From contig JAJHZJ010000026.1 in NCBI GenBank assembly GCA_023548195.1, positions 3,727,598 through 3,791,597 on the forward strand: DNA of 64,000 nt, given 5' to 3'. Shown here piece after piece: positions 21,896 to 33,510 of this stretch. The translations under genes and the position numbers were made by a program. The notes below the pieces were generated by a model. That model saw nothing but the letters and a program-made list of their open reading frames with translations. It was not told the origin of the DNA and did no database searches. The DNA comes from Bettongia penicillata ogilbyi. Lineage: Eukaryota > Chordata > Mammalia > Diprotodontia > Potoroidae. Numbering within the stretch: position 1 is the first letter of the stretch; every line of letters starts with the position of its first letter.

Positions 21896-22480
21896 GAAAA
21901 TTTCTCTCATTATGTTAATAATTAAAGGAATCTGTGATGTCATTAATATGGGCATTTCTTATTATTTTTTATCCTCATTGTAATATTTTAAAGTCTCTTG
22001 TGCCATCAAATCAACCCTCTTCTCTCATGGCAAATGACCTCACTCCCTATTTTTTTAATGTTATTTTTTAATTAATTAAGTTGTTTTTAGTTTTCAGCAT
22101 TCATTTCCACAAGATTTTGAGTTCCAAATTTTCTGCCCATCTTTCTCCTCCTCTCTTCCCCAAGATGGCATGCATTGTGATTACTGCTTGCCCCAGTCTG
22201 CCCTCCTTTTTATCATCCCCCACTCTTACTCCCTTCCCTTTTAGTTTCTTGAAGGGCAAGATAGATTTCTATACCTAATTGCCTATATATCTTATTTCCC
22301 TGTTGGGTGTGAAAACAATTTCTTTTAACATTTTTTTTTTAAATTTGATTTCCAGATTTTCTCCCTTCTTCCCTCCCCACCCATGCTCATTGAGAAGGCA
22401 AGCAATTCAATTTAAGTGATACACACACAGTTATACAAAACACTTCCATAATAGTCATGTTGTGAAAGACTAACTATATT

Positions 22481-22940
22481 TTGGCAGTGGAAGCTGCACA
22501 ACAACAGAGTGGAGATTTCTGTTCCAGAGAGCCATGAAAAACCTACACCAAAGGTCCATCATTCACCAGACCCGGAGCAGAGCCCAGTCCTGCCTTGGCC
22601 ACATGGCACCAAGAGGAGCAGATCCGAGAAGGCTTCAGGGATGGAATCTTGGGCAGCTGCAAAGGTCCCTCAACCCACAGGTGCTACAGATCAGTGAGAG
22701 AGATTTCTGGGCTGGCCGAGAAGGGACCGGGGTGTCTCCATCACTCAGGCCCCCTCAGGAGGCAGCAGCAGAGGCAGCAGCAGACCAAGGCTCCCAAAGC
22801 AGAAAGGAGCCTGGATCCATTGTTGAAGGTTTCCTCATAAATTCCCTGAGGGAACACAGCCTGCCAGGTGGCCCTGCCCCTGCCTGAGAACCTGAACTTA
22901 ATCTCATGCTGAATAGCAGCCCCTCCCCGCCTCCATCTTA
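22481..22940. mobile_element. unidentified insert inside HAL1-like element A
   Basis: The flanks (up to about 22476 and from about 22946) align with the same 3' region of the copies near 47850 and 49500, but this 460-bp GC-richer piece does not. An imperfect 9-bp direct repeat ('tattttggc' at 22477-22485, 'ttatttggc' at 22938-22946) may be its target duplication. It holds a CAG-rich run around 22755-22785 and three overlapping open frames with no domain I recognise. Resemblance to L1 5' UTR sequence is possible. Confidence 0.5.
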
Positions 22941-23304
22941 TTTGGCCCCTCACTTACTCTATTTTCTTCTTTTACCCTGCCCCTTTTCAAAAGTGCTTGC
23001 TTCTGACTACCCCCTCCGGCAATCTCTCCACCCTTCCATCATGCACTCCCAGCTACTTTCCTGTAGGATAAGAGTGTGTATGTTATTCCCTCTTTAAACC
23101 ACATCTGATGAGAGTAAGGTTTACTCATTGCTTCTCAACTCCCCTCTCTATCCCTCCATTGTGAAACCTTTTTCTTGACTCTTTTATGTAAGATGATTTA
23201 CCTCATTCTATCTCTCCCTTTCTCCTTCTCCCAATATATTCCTCTCTCACCTCTTAATTTTATTTTTTAGATTCCATCCCTTAGTATTCAATTCACCCTG
23301 TACC

Positions 23305-23355
<51 letters not shown>
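23305..23355. repeat. (TATC)n microsatellite
   Basis: About a dozen uninterrupted TATC units, located in the 3' region of HAL1-like element A. The other HAL1-like copies carry a (TA)n or (TG)n tract at the equivalent position. Confidence 0.95.
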
Positions 23356-24889
23356 CAGCCATCTATTTCCTACAACTACCCTAATACTGAGAAAGCTTCT
23401 ATGAGTTACAAATGTTGACTTTTCATGTAGTAATGTAAAAAGCTCAACTTTAATAAGTCTCTTATGATTTCTCTTTCCTGCTTACCTTTTCATGCTTCTC
23501 TTGATTCTTGTATTTAAAGTCAACTTTCCTATTCAGCTCTGCTCTTTTTATCAAGAGTACTTAAACATCCTCTAGTTCATTGAATTTCCATTTTTCCCCC
23601 CAAAGGATTATACTCAGTTTTCCTGGATAGGTGATTCTTGGTTTTAATTCTAGCTCCTCAGACCTCCAGAATATCATATTCCCAGTCCTTTGATCCCATA
23701 GTATAGAAGCTACTAGACCCTGTGTTATCCTGATTGTATTTCCACAATACTCGAATTGTTTCTTCCTGGCTGATTGTAATATTTTCTCCTTGATCTGGGA
23801 ACTCAGAAATTTGGCTATAATATTCCTAAGAGATTTCCTTTTGGTGTCTCTTTCTAGAGATGATTGCTGAATTCTTTCAATTTCTATTTTACTCTCTGGT
23901 TCTGGAATATCAGGACAATTTTCCTGGATAATTTCTTGAAAGATGGTATCTAGCTTCTTTTTTTAATCATGGCTTTCAAATAGTCCCCAAAAATTTTAAA
24001 TTGTCTCTTGTGGATCTCCTATTTTCTGGATCAGTGTTTTTTCCAATGAGATAATTCATATTGTCTTCTATTTTTCATTCTTTTGGTTCTGTTGTAGAAT
24101 TTCTTGATCTCTCATAAAAGTATTAGCTTTGACTTTGTTGTTTTCTTCTGGTTGTATATTTTGATCTTCTTTGTCCCAAAATAAGATTCAGTAGTCTGAG
24201 TTCTTTTTTTTTATGCTGTTTGCTCATCTTTCCAGCTAAATACTTGAATTTCTAACCCTTAGTGAAGGTAGAAATCTGCTGCCAGTAGGTGTGGGTATAC
24301 TGTCCCAGGCTTCAGGGGTTTTGTATGAACTTCTCGATCCTGCACTGTCTGTGGGCCCAGAGCTCTGGAAGCAGCCTTTGCCACCACTGCTGCTGCTGCC
24401 ACTACCCCCAGCATCCCTTCCCCCCTCCCCAGCACCCCAACTGTCCAGGGACTGGGGACAGACGTAGGGCCAGACTGCAAGTTCCTCTTTCACCCAGGTC
24501 CCACAGAGTTTTCCTACTTATCTTCTATGTTCTCTTTGTTGTGAGTGGGTTGAAAAGTCTGAAAACTGCCTCAGCTGTCAGTGATTCAGTCCCCTGAGGC
24601 CTGCTCTGTGTGGAGCAACCCATGCTGGACTGTGTTCTGCTTCCTGCCTGGCACAAAATATTCTTCCTGTCAACTTTTCTGGTTGTCTTGGACTCGAGGT
24701 TTGTTTCACTCTGTCATTTTCTAGAATTTGTTTACAGACATTTCTTACACATATTTTGGAGGACTTTGTGGGAGAGCTCAAGTAGGTCCTTGCTTTTCCT
24801 CTGCTGTTTTGGCTCCACCCCTTTCTACTTCTTTCTTTTCTTAGGAGATCAAGGACAACTGTTTTGAGTGCCTTCATTGGTAATCCAGT

Positions 24890-25075
24890 AGAACCAATGT
24901 TACATTTAGAGTCCAGAATCTTGGTTTTACATCCTGAATTTGCCACTTAATACTTTTGTAATCTTGGAAAATTTACCTTAACCTCTCTAGACCTTAGTTT
25001 TCCACCTATAAAATAAGGAACACATGACTTCTAAGATCTTTTCTAGTGTTAAATCTATGATCCTGTGTCCTCTCT
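24890..25075 (+). repeat. MIR-like remnant
   Basis: Sense SINE pieces 'ttttacatcctgaatttgcc', 'taatcttggaaaatttacct', 'aacctctctagaccttagtt' and 'tataaaataaggaaca' are in order. Confidence 0.7.
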
Positions 25076-25179
25076 TAATCTATACTTAAAGACTGTATTT
25101 TACAGTTTTACCTATCCTCTGCTCCCTTGCTTTAGCCTCTGAGAAAAAGATATGCCTACTCCTTGTCAAGAATGAATCC

Positions 25180-25690
25180 TAGACTTGTGCCCTTGATTTT
25201 ATCCCCTTTCTTCTCTCACAGCTTGCCCCACTGATCATTCTCTCTCTTTCTCAACTTTACTTTCCCCCTATCTATTGGACCCTTTCTCAAGATTAACAAA
25301 TATACAAAAATATAAAATGCAAAATTTTGAACTGGTCACGATCTGGATCCAGACAATACTTTAAGACTATATTCCAGCCAATTTAGGCCAGTCCTCAGCC
25401 CTTTATGAATTTGCACAAGGTATATCCCATGTCTGTAATCTTCTCACCCCTGTCTATCAGAATACTTCCTTTCCTTTAAGATTCTAATGATACATTTTAG
25501 GAAAATATCTCTTTTATCTTCCTATGTGTTCTAAAATTATGAAGTATTGTTATTGTCTCTGTACATGTTGTAGCCTATCTTAGAATATAAATTACTTGAG
25601 GATAGAGATTATTTCATTTTTTTTTAATTCCACCCTCTCTGGTGCCTTTCATTTAGTGGGCACTTAATAAATACATGTGTATTGAATTAA
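25180..25690 (+). repeat. L2-like LINE remnant with 3' end
   Basis: Pyrimidine-rich text with 'ttcctttcctttaagattct' is followed by 'acttgaggatagagattatt' and 'gtgggcacttaataaataca', the L2 3'-end phrase. Confidence 0.65.
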
Positions 25691-25874
25691 ACTGAACTGA
25701 ATTAATGCAATAGCTGTGGGTGGTTGCAGTTGCTAGAATGTTCTCAGAGATGAAACTAAGGCCAACCACTTAGCATATAAGTTATAGAGTGAGGAATTTT
25801 ATAATATAATCATAACATAAAATAATATAAGTATATTTACATGTAATTCAATTGATATATAATATAATACAATA

Positions 25875-25876
<2 letters not shown>

Positions 25877-25938
<62 letters not shown>
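25877..25938. repeat. (AT)n microsatellite
   Basis: About 62 bp of alternating A and T in an AT-rich setting (25800-25940 as a whole is nearly pure A/T). Confidence 0.95.
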
Positions 25939-25939
<1 letters not shown>

Positions 25940-28147
25940 TTATCTTAATGTCAAAAAAATCTGCTTTCCCAGGTATACCTCTTTATTTTTAATGTCACAT
26001 GGGTTCACAGTGCCTAGTGGAGAGAAATGTATGAGATACAATTTTTGATTCCAGGGAATTTGATTTTTACATTTTTCTTAGGGCTCACTACTAGAGATGA
26101 GATATGGTTCTTCTTTTTATCGATTAGAATCTGAATTCTTATTATATTAACTATCATTCAGATTCTATCATCTAAGACAAAAGGTAACAAACTATTTTGC
26201 ATATGATCTATTCCCTCTTTCCATGAAAACAAGGAAGACAAAGGAAATACACTGTAACAAATATACATGGTTAAGCAAAACAAATACTGTATATGATGCA
26301 AATTTAGGGGGGTGAGGAATTTTAACTGACTCAGAATTCTGATTTTCAAAGATAGATTCATGACAAAGATACATTTTCCCTAATTTAGGCATGCCTGAGC
26401 CTACACATGTGCATTGATACATTTGATTCAATGTCCACAGCTCTAAGAAGTCTACTGTTCCTGGCTTACACAATATTTTATTAGACTCCTTAAAACTGAT
26501 TTTTGGGAAAGGATTCTGGGAAGATGGCAGAGTAGGTCAAAAAATCCCATGCTCTCCAGATTTCTCCCACAAACAAGATGAAATCATTCTCCAGGGTGAA
26601 TATAGAACAATAAAAATAAATAAAAGTAGGGGTAGAGCAGTGGTCTTCCTGAGACATTTAGTGAAGATCTGAAGAAAAATCCCAGAAAGAAAGTTTGGTC
26701 CCTGAGAAAATAGCTCCAGGCTGGGTCCACTTAAACACCAAGCAGCAACCCCTGGAGTTAGCTGGGTTGGGAGGCTGCCTCAGGTCCAGCAACAAGGACT
26801 TTTAGAGTTGTGTTGGGGAAGATGAAGGGAACTTCTGCTGACAAGGAATGCCAGAACCAGTTGTGCTGTGGAGATGTGGTGGGAGAGGGGAGTGAGGATG
26901 GGTAGTGGAGAAGGAACCAAGGAAGCAGCACATTCCCAGTGAGTTCAGAAGCAGTGGGGTGAGGACATCACTGACTGTGGGCACTCACAGGAGGCTGGAG
27001 ATCTTGGTTTTGGTTCCAGATCAGGAGAGGAGCTGAAGGAGACCAGAGGCACCATCTTCTATCCCCCAGGACTAGAGGCAGTTACAAAAACTAAGTTGCT
27101 ACCAAAAAAAAAAAAATGAAGAGGCAAAGGAGATATAATTCAACCAAACAGAGTTACTATGGGGATAGAGAAGAAGACCAGCATTCTTCTTCAGAGGATG
27201 TTACTGAAGCAAAGAAACCTTCTCCTACCTCAAAAAGTAATGTCTAATGGTCACCCACCCAAAAATAATTCATAGAAAAACTTTAAAAAGCCTTTAAAAA
27301 TCAAATGAGAGAGATTAGGGAAAACTAAAAAAATAAAAACATTACAAGAAAAACAAGATTAGTGAATGTAAAGTCAATCAATTTGAAAAGGAGATCCAGA
27401 AACTTAAGGAAGAAAATGAGTTCTTGAAAAATCAGAATTGGGCAAGGGTAAGCCAGTGAAGTTATAAGAGATAAAAAATGAAACAAAATATAAGGAATGA
27501 AAAAAATAGAAGAGGATATGAAGCTTCTCATAAGAAAAACAACTGAGTTGGAGAACAGATCAAAAAGAATACTGAAGAATAATTGCATTACATGAAAGCT
27601 ATGATCAAAAAAAGAATCATAATACAATAACAGAAGAAATAATTGAAGAGAATTGCATTGAAGCATTGAAACAAAAGAGAAAAGTAGAAATAGAAATAAA
27701 TCCAGCAATCACCACCTGAAAGAGATCCTACAAGGAAAATACGAGGAATATTAGAGTCAAATTCTGGAACCCTCAGCTCAAGGATAAAATATTATGAGCA
27801 ACAAGAAAAAACAAATATGACAGTGCCACAATTAGACTCACACAAGACCTAACAATGTGGACACTACAAGACCACAGGTCTTGGAACACTATATATAAAA
27901 GAGCAAAAGCAGTGGGGTTCTAGCTGGAAATATACCCAGAAAAGCTAAGCATAATACTGATTTTTTTTAAAAATGATACTTAATGAACTGTCAGACTTTC
28001 AAGATTTTGTTTAAAAAAAACAAACCTGAACTTAATAGAAGATTTGAAATATAGAAACCAAGAGAAATATAAGGAATATACAGAAGACTAATTGGCAGGA
28101 ACTCAATAAGGATAGACCCTTTACCTTTTATGTAAATAAATACATTT

Positions 28148-28454
28148 GGTAGCAAGGTGGTGCAGTGGATAGAGCACCAGCGCAGGAGTCGGGAGAACCT
28201 GAGCTCAAATCTCATCTCAGACACTTAACACTCACTAGCTGTGTGACCTTGGGCAAGTCACTTAACCCCAACTGCCTCATCCTAGATCATCTCTAGTCAT
28301 AATGAATATCTTGTCACTGGATTCAGATGGCTTTGGAGGAGAAGTGAGGCTGGTGACCTGCACAGCCCTCCCTCACTCAAAACAAAGTCAAGTGCAAGTC
28401 ATGTCATCACTTCTCTGATGTCATGGTCTTCAGCAACGAAGAATGAACACATAC
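28148..28454 (+). repeat. full-length marsupial tRNA-SINE with perfect target duplication
   Basis: Complete SINE: tRNA-derived head ('aaggtggtgcagtggataga', 'gagctcaaatctcatctcag', 'gtgtgaccttgggcaagtca'), middle ('ttcagatggctttggaggag'), and tail ('tgatgtcatggtcttcagca', 'acgaagaatgaacacat'). The 16-bp direct repeat GTAAATAAATACATTT flanks it at 28132-28147 and 28455-28470. It lies within HAL1-like element B and is therefore younger. The tail type is the one shared with RTE LINEs in marsupials (WSINE/RTESINE-like). Confidence 0.92.
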
Positions 28455-29379
28455 GTAAATAAATACATTTATGTAAATAAATACATGTACGATGTAAAAC
28501 ATGTCTACGATTGTTACTACTAATTGGGGACCTGAGAATGATATGATTTTTAAAAATGAAACTATTTAAAAACAGCTAAAGAGAGTGATTATCTCATACA
28601 AATGATTTGTGAGAAGAACAGAAACAGAGAAATTAGATGGGGAAGGAGGGTTGGTATTTTTGGAAACCTGCTGTCATCCTGAATGGGTTCAAGAAGGAAC
28701 AATAAATTTATATCTAGAAGAGTATAAAAGTCTTTTAAATTCAGAAAGAAATAAAACACTAATGGGATAGTGAGCAGGGTGATGATAAGGGAGGAATCTT
28801 TAGAAGGGAGGGTGAGGGAGCAGGTTAAAGGAGAATATGGAAGGGTATCTAGATTAATGGGAATAGGAGAGGAAAAGGGAGGAATTCTTGGAGATAGGGT
28901 GGGTTAAGTAAAAGGAGAGCAAAGTAGCAGGTAGAAGTCAAGTAGAAGAGTCAGGACATGTAGGAAATAAGAGATACACACAAACATAAAACAAAGATCA
29001 GAATAATTTGTTAGTAAAAAAGGAGCAGGAGTGGTAATCATGATCTCTGAGAAAGTTAAGGCTAAAGTAGATTTACTCAAAAGAGAAAAATAGGGAAATT
29101 ACATTAGATGTCAGACATATTTATCAATGTTGTTTTGAACTATTTAAAACAACTAGATAGTATAAGGTTGGAACATTGCTGTGGTGTGGGAAATGATGAG
29201 TTGATGGACTTGGAAAAATATGGAAAGAAGTGGGCTTATGAAGGAAGAAGTTATTGTCTCAGAGAAACAGATAAATAAGCATAATACATTCTTTCATAAA
29301 TGCACATGAATGTATATGTCTATAAATGAGTATCATTATCCATATCTAAATTTTTGTAGGTATAAGTAAGTGTATGGTC

Positions 29380-29460
29380 ATATGTGTATATGTATATCTT
29401 TGTATGTATATATATGTATGTGTGCATATATGTTTGTGTGTGGGAGTGTGCGTGTGTGTA
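29380..29460. repeat. (TATG)n/(TG)n-rich tract
   Basis: Degenerate TATG and TG repeats in the 3' region of HAL1-like element B. Both overlapping open frames (29374-29598 plus and 29346-29579 minus) arise from it. Confidence 0.8.
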
Positions 29461-30279
29461 TCTTCTCTTAATTGTAGCTTTCTGTGGGGGAAGGGAAGAA
29501 GAAGGGAAAAGAATAAAATAAAAAGTGCACAGCAGAAAACAAAAGAAAACTTATATGGAAGCAAAGAAAAGATGGACACCTTTCAACACAGTGCATAGTA
29601 TTTATTATATAAGATTTCTTGAAATGGAAATTTATTGCTGTAAATTTTGGATCCTCTTATTCTGCTATGTGCATGACATTTTTTCCTTTCCTTATTTTAT
29701 ATTATTTTAGTTTTAATTTTTAAGTCTGTTTCTCTTTTCTTATTTTGTATTAAAATTAAAAAAAAATACAAAAGCAAAACAAAACAAAATTGACTTTCAT
29801 TGTGGTAATTCATATGTTATATAGCCTAGATCACCATGACTGGATTAATATGTGGAAGAAGGCCATGCCCCAATTTCTATAGAAACTTTATTCAGTATCA
29901 TTAACATGCTAACATTTGCTGCAGGAGCTGAGTTTATCACTATGCCTTTTAAAAGGCTCCATGGAGATTGGTTCATCACCTGAGCAACTTGTAACCCAGA
30001 AGAGAATTTTGTTTATTTTTTATTTCAATTTGAGTTGTTCTATCAACCTATATACACCTATGCATAAGCATACCCACCCCACACACACGCAAACACATAT
30101 ATGATTCTTAAAAGCTCAGCCCAGTTCCTTAAAGGTGATAATATTTCCAGGAAGCAATACTTTAAAAGGCTGTCTTTGTTTTAACAGTTGAATATAATTT
30201 TCTGCCAATTAAGGTCAGATTGGCATTGCTATTAAGAAAGTGACAAAGTCAAAAAAAAATAACAATCTATGATATTAAT

Positions 30280-30480
30280 AAAAGAGTTTGAAGTTTGCAA
30301 AGTCCTTTATGTAATATTTCATTTGAACCTCACAATAGTTATGAATTATGTGCAGTAGGTACAATTATCTTTTTACTAATGACAAAACAGGCTCAAGAAG
30401 ACTTGTTCATGATTACATAGTGTCAGAGGCCATATTTCAACTCAGGTCTTCCTGACACCAAGGTCTACTAGCTAGAATAT
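30280..30480 (-). repeat. CORE-SINE/MIR-like remnant, antisense
   Basis: Antisense order: 'aacctcacaatagttatgaa', 'aatgacaaaacaggctcaag', 'catgattacatagtgtcaga', 'caactcaggtcttcctgaca'. Confidence 0.75.
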
Positions 30481-30599
30481 GCTACAAAGTATTTAATAAG
30501 AAATCAGAACGAGTAGCACTAGGGTAAATGATAGAGAACTCCAGTTTTCGAGAATATGATAATCACAAAGTTTACTCTGTCTCATACACAGATGCATAA

Positions 30600-31060
30600 T
30601 GTAAGTTAGTTAAGCATTAAACATTTATCAAATACCTCCTATGTGTCAGAAACTGTGCCAAGGACTGGGGAACCAAAGAACCAAAAATAGTTCTCTAGGA
30701 GTTCAGATTCTAATGGGAGAGACAAGATGAAAATAACTGTGTACAAACAAGATATAGACAGGATATACTGAAGATAATCAACAGAGATTGGGGCAGAGGG
30801 GATCAAGAAAAAAGGGTTTTTTTAGGGTTTTTAGGATTTTAATCAGACTTGAAAGAAGTTAGGAGGTAGGTATAAGGAGGGAGAAAATTCCAGGCCTTGG
30901 AAACAAATAGTAAAATGTCTAGAATTCAGGACATGGAGTGCCCTTTATGAAAAACAGTAAGAAGGCCAATGTCCTTGGATCATGGAGTACATGAAGATGA
31001 GTAAGATGTAAAATGGCTAAGAAGGTATGATGGCCCTGGGTTATAAAGGACTTTGAATAC
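30600..31060 (+). repeat. L2-like LINE remnant
   Basis: Contains 'catttatcaaatacctccta', 'gtgccaaggactggggaacc', 'gagttcagattctaatggga', 'gtgtacaaacaagatataga' and 'gtagtaaaatgtctag'-like text. The same block order occurs at 31820-32620, 35835-36340 and 57070-57400, so it is a dispersed LINE family, most likely L2/L3. Confidence 0.6.
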
Positions 31061-31819
31061 CAATAATGATGTTCTTTTGTAATCTATATTTTCCATTAGC
31101 TGATTAATCCATGTATGAAAAACCAGCCCAGAGAAACTGAGATGATACAGTTTCTTTGGAAAGATTTATTTCCTCAGATTTCTAGATGGACTCAAAAGTG
31201 ACTTTCTTTCCCTCTTCAGGTGAATGTTTTGTTATGCTGACCCAAGAATTTCCCATTAGCTTGATTCTGCTATATCTGACCTCAACTTGTCGCCATTTGT
31301 CTTCTTAGCATATTGGATTAATCCCCAACAATTACAATTTAATTGACCTTAGTAGAACATTCTTGAAGGTTGACCTCTGCAGTCTTTTTGACAATTATAT
31401 TTTTCTTGAACCAATATATTAGCCCTGACTTTACCTGATAATGTCCATAGAGTGTTCACTAAGACTGATAACCATAAACAGCTTTTGAACATACATTCAT
31501 GCCAACTCAACTAAGATGCTATTGTAACATTCTATTGATACGAATCAAACATAGCTTGTTCCATTTCTTGACTGATCCCTTAATAGAAACAATTTTAATT
31601 TATCCTCATAGTTTCAGTCTACATTAATAGCTACTAATCCAGTTATCTCGTTTTAGACCATACAGACCCATGATTAAATGCAAAATAGTAATTCAGCACC
31701 ACTAACTTAGAGTCAATAATCTGTTGAAGGTGCAAGGGTGAGAACAGAGGGAGTAAGTGCATATTAAGTCATCACGGTAAACAGGTATTTGAATGACAAA
31801 GCTCATAGAGTGAGAGGCA
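31061..31819. other. intergenic, unassigned
   Basis: No gene. Composition and the recurring short 'ctgac' and 'cattag' phrases hint at an old LTR or LINE but nothing is diagnostic. Confidence 0.35.
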
Positions 31820-32620
31820 GCATAGTTAAATGGAATGGCATTCATCATTCAATTAATCAACATCAGTAAGGATTTATTAAGCATTTGCTATATCCCAGGC
31901 ATTCTTGGAGGTTTTGTGGATACAAAGACAAAAAGGAAACTTTCTCCACCCTCAAGAAGCTTGTATTTTATTGATGAAAATGGCATGTATTTGTATAAGT
32001 AAATGCAAATTATAAGCAATGTAAATACAAGATAATTTGGGAGGGGGCACTAGGAGCAGGAGGGTTAAGTAAAGCTGTCACATAGGAGGTGACATTTGAA
32101 CAGCACTTTGAAGGAAGCTAAAGATTCTAAGAGGTGGAATTGAGGAGGTACAGGGATGGGGAACTTGAGGCCTTCTAAATCCTTGGGTGTGGCCTTTTGA
32201 CTGAGTCCAAGTTTTACCAAACAAATTCTTTTATTAAGGGAATTTGTTCTGTGAAGTTTGGATTCAGTCAAAGGGCCGCACTTGAGGACCTAGAGGGCCA
32301 CATTTATCCTTGAAGCCGCAGGTTCCCCCACTCTGGGGTAAGAGAATAAAGGATAGTTCGTGCTAAGTTATGTAGCCAAAGGATGTACCAGCATGTACTT
32401 CAATTTTCTTAAAAGATATAAAAGAGTAACACTTGATAATAATAATATTGCAACAATATAGACTGCAAACAGGTTTCAAAGTGTTTCAAATGACAAACAA
32501 AAAATTTTGTGTTTTATCCAAGAGGAATTGTCAACTTCTGTAGCTTTCTTGAGCAGGGGAGTGATATAATCAGCCTTGTGCTTTAGGAAAATCATAATTT
32601 TATAAGGCATGGGTTCTAAT
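31820..32620 (+). repeat. L2-like LINE remnant split by a MITE
   Basis: Left part: 'ggatttattaagcatttgct', 'tcaagaagcttgtattttat', 'gtgacatttgaacagcactt'. Right part: 'agaggaattgtcaacttctg', 'gagcaggggagtgatataat', 'tgtgctttaggaaaatcata'. The two halves are separated by the palindromic element at 32151-32335, so the MITE inserted into an existing L2-like copy. Confidence 0.6.
32151..32335. mobile_element. palindromic MITE (non-autonomous DNA transposon)
   Basis: A 185-bp element with terminal inverted repeats: left 'cagggatggggaacttgagg', right 'aagccgcaggttcccccact' then 'ctg'. The inside is also palindromic: 'tttgactgagtccaagttt' at about 32197 pairs with 'gtttggattcagtcaaa' at about 32257, with the centre near 'ttattaaggg'. 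It has no coding capacity. The termini suggest the hAT superfamily, but no clean 8-bp target duplication is visible. Confidence 0.8.
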
Positions 32621-32735
32621 CCTGTTTCTATCATATACTGTGGGACTTTGTATCATTTTCTTACTCTGGCTATCAATTTCCTTATCTGTGACATGGCAGG
32701 CTTTCACTAGATTGGCTCTAAATTACGTTTCAATT
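32590..32735 (+). repeat. SINE fragment
   Basis: Sense SINE text 'gggttctaatcctgtttcta', 'caatttccttatctgtgaca', 'actagattggctctaaatta'. Confidence 0.6.
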
Positions 32736-33237
32736 CAAACTTTCTTTGGAAACAGCAGTTTCTCTTGCTCATTTTATGCTTTTCCTCTTAAAGGACATGA
32801 TCAAAGAAATGCAGTAACATCTTCACATATAGGTATCTATAGTTGCACTGATAGCTTTCTGCTGTGGTCTTCTACTGTACTTAAAAGCAAACATTCTGCA
32901 ACATGCTGACTATAAATAAACAATTTCAAAATGAGAGATCAAAAGTTTTGAGATTTAGAAATAAACTGTTCTTGTAAATTCAAAGCATGGAAAAATCATT
33001 AATGTCACAATATACCTAAAATATAATTCTACATAGTGATAACAAGTGATTGCACCTCTGTGAGCCTCAGTTTATCATTTATAAAATGGAACTCTATCAA
33101 GAACCTGAGCATCACACAGAATACAGTTTGAAAACTCTGATCCCTAGCTAGGAAAATTTTTTTTCTTTTGTAATCTCTGGTGAGTGCAGACATTTATTTA
33201 TTATATTTTAAGTTTCTTAATGGGCATTTCCTATTTT

Positions 33238-33480
33238 TAGCTGGGCCATCTAGATGGCACAATGACTAGAATCTTTAGCCTGGAGTCAGGAGGACGTGTG
33301 TCAAAATCTAGTCCCAGATATTTACTAGTTGTGCGACCCTGGACAAGTCTCTTTTTCTGTTCCTTCATTGTAAAATAGAGATAATGATAGCACCTACCTC
33401 CCAGGGTTGTTATGAGGATTAAATGAGGTAACAAATGTAAAGTGCCTAGCACATTGCTTGGCAGTAATAAGCACTCATTT
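33238..33480 (+). repeat. CORE-SINE, near full length
   Basis: Order: head 'catctagatggcacaatgac', 'gagtcaggaggacgtgtgtc', 'gttgtgcgaccctggacaag', 'cattgtaaaatagagataat', CORE 'acctcccagggttgttatga', tail 'aagtgcctagcacattgctt'. The CORE block and tail identify a Ther/MIR-type CORE-SINE. A GAT-rich short repeat follows at 33483-33510. Confidence 0.85.
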
Positions 33481-33510
33481 TAATGATGATGATGCTGATG
33501 CTGATGAATA

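Larger units (their letters stand above)
22048..24822 (-). mobile_element. HAL1-like element A (L1 ORF1-only retrotransposon)
   Basis: On the minus strand the element starts at about 24822 with the L1-type opening 'ggtggagccaaaacagcaga', has a GC-rich 5' UTR to about 24230, a decayed L1 ORF1 from about 24200 to 23490, then a purine-rich 3' region to a T-run near 22050. There is no ORF2. The ORF1-to-3' region arrangement is the same in the copies at 47409-49097 and 49098-52435. Such 'half-L1' (HAL1) elements are known in mammals and depend on L1 proteins supplied in trans. The ORF1 is interrupted by frameshifts and stops. A foreign segment sits at about 22481-22940. Confidence 0.7.
26504..29765 (+). 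mobile_element. HAL1-like element B (ORF1 plus purine-rich 3' region)
   Basis: Starts with the L1-type opening 'gggaagatggcagagtaggt' (26518-26537). A 5' UTR runs to an ORF1 start codon at 27116; the first 41 codons are open ('MKRQRRYNSTKQSYYG' start) and then a stop and frameshifts follow. Recognisable ORF1-like sequence fades near 28030. A purine-rich 3' region follows directly, as in the minus-strand HAL1-like copies, and an A-rich tail is at 29745-29790. I find no ORF2 sequence. The element is interrupted by a SINE at 28148-28454. Confidence 0.65.

Noticed and set aside
22509..22887. Three overlapping plus-strand frames (62-117 codons)
   Set aside because: They are inside the unidentified insert of HAL1-like element A. 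Several frames are open at once because of the CAG-rich composition, and no protein family is recognisable.
24289..24946. Overlapping frames of 73-122 codons around a CTG/GCC-rich stretch
   Set aside because: They fall in the GC-rich 5' UTR of HAL1-like element A and in the adjacent SINE; none shows a domain or a plausible gene context.
27325..27708. 127-codon minus-strand frame rich in Leu, Phe and Ser
   Set aside because: It lies antisense to the A-rich ORF1 region of HAL1-like element B; A-rich coding DNA gives hydrophobic open frames on the opposite strand.
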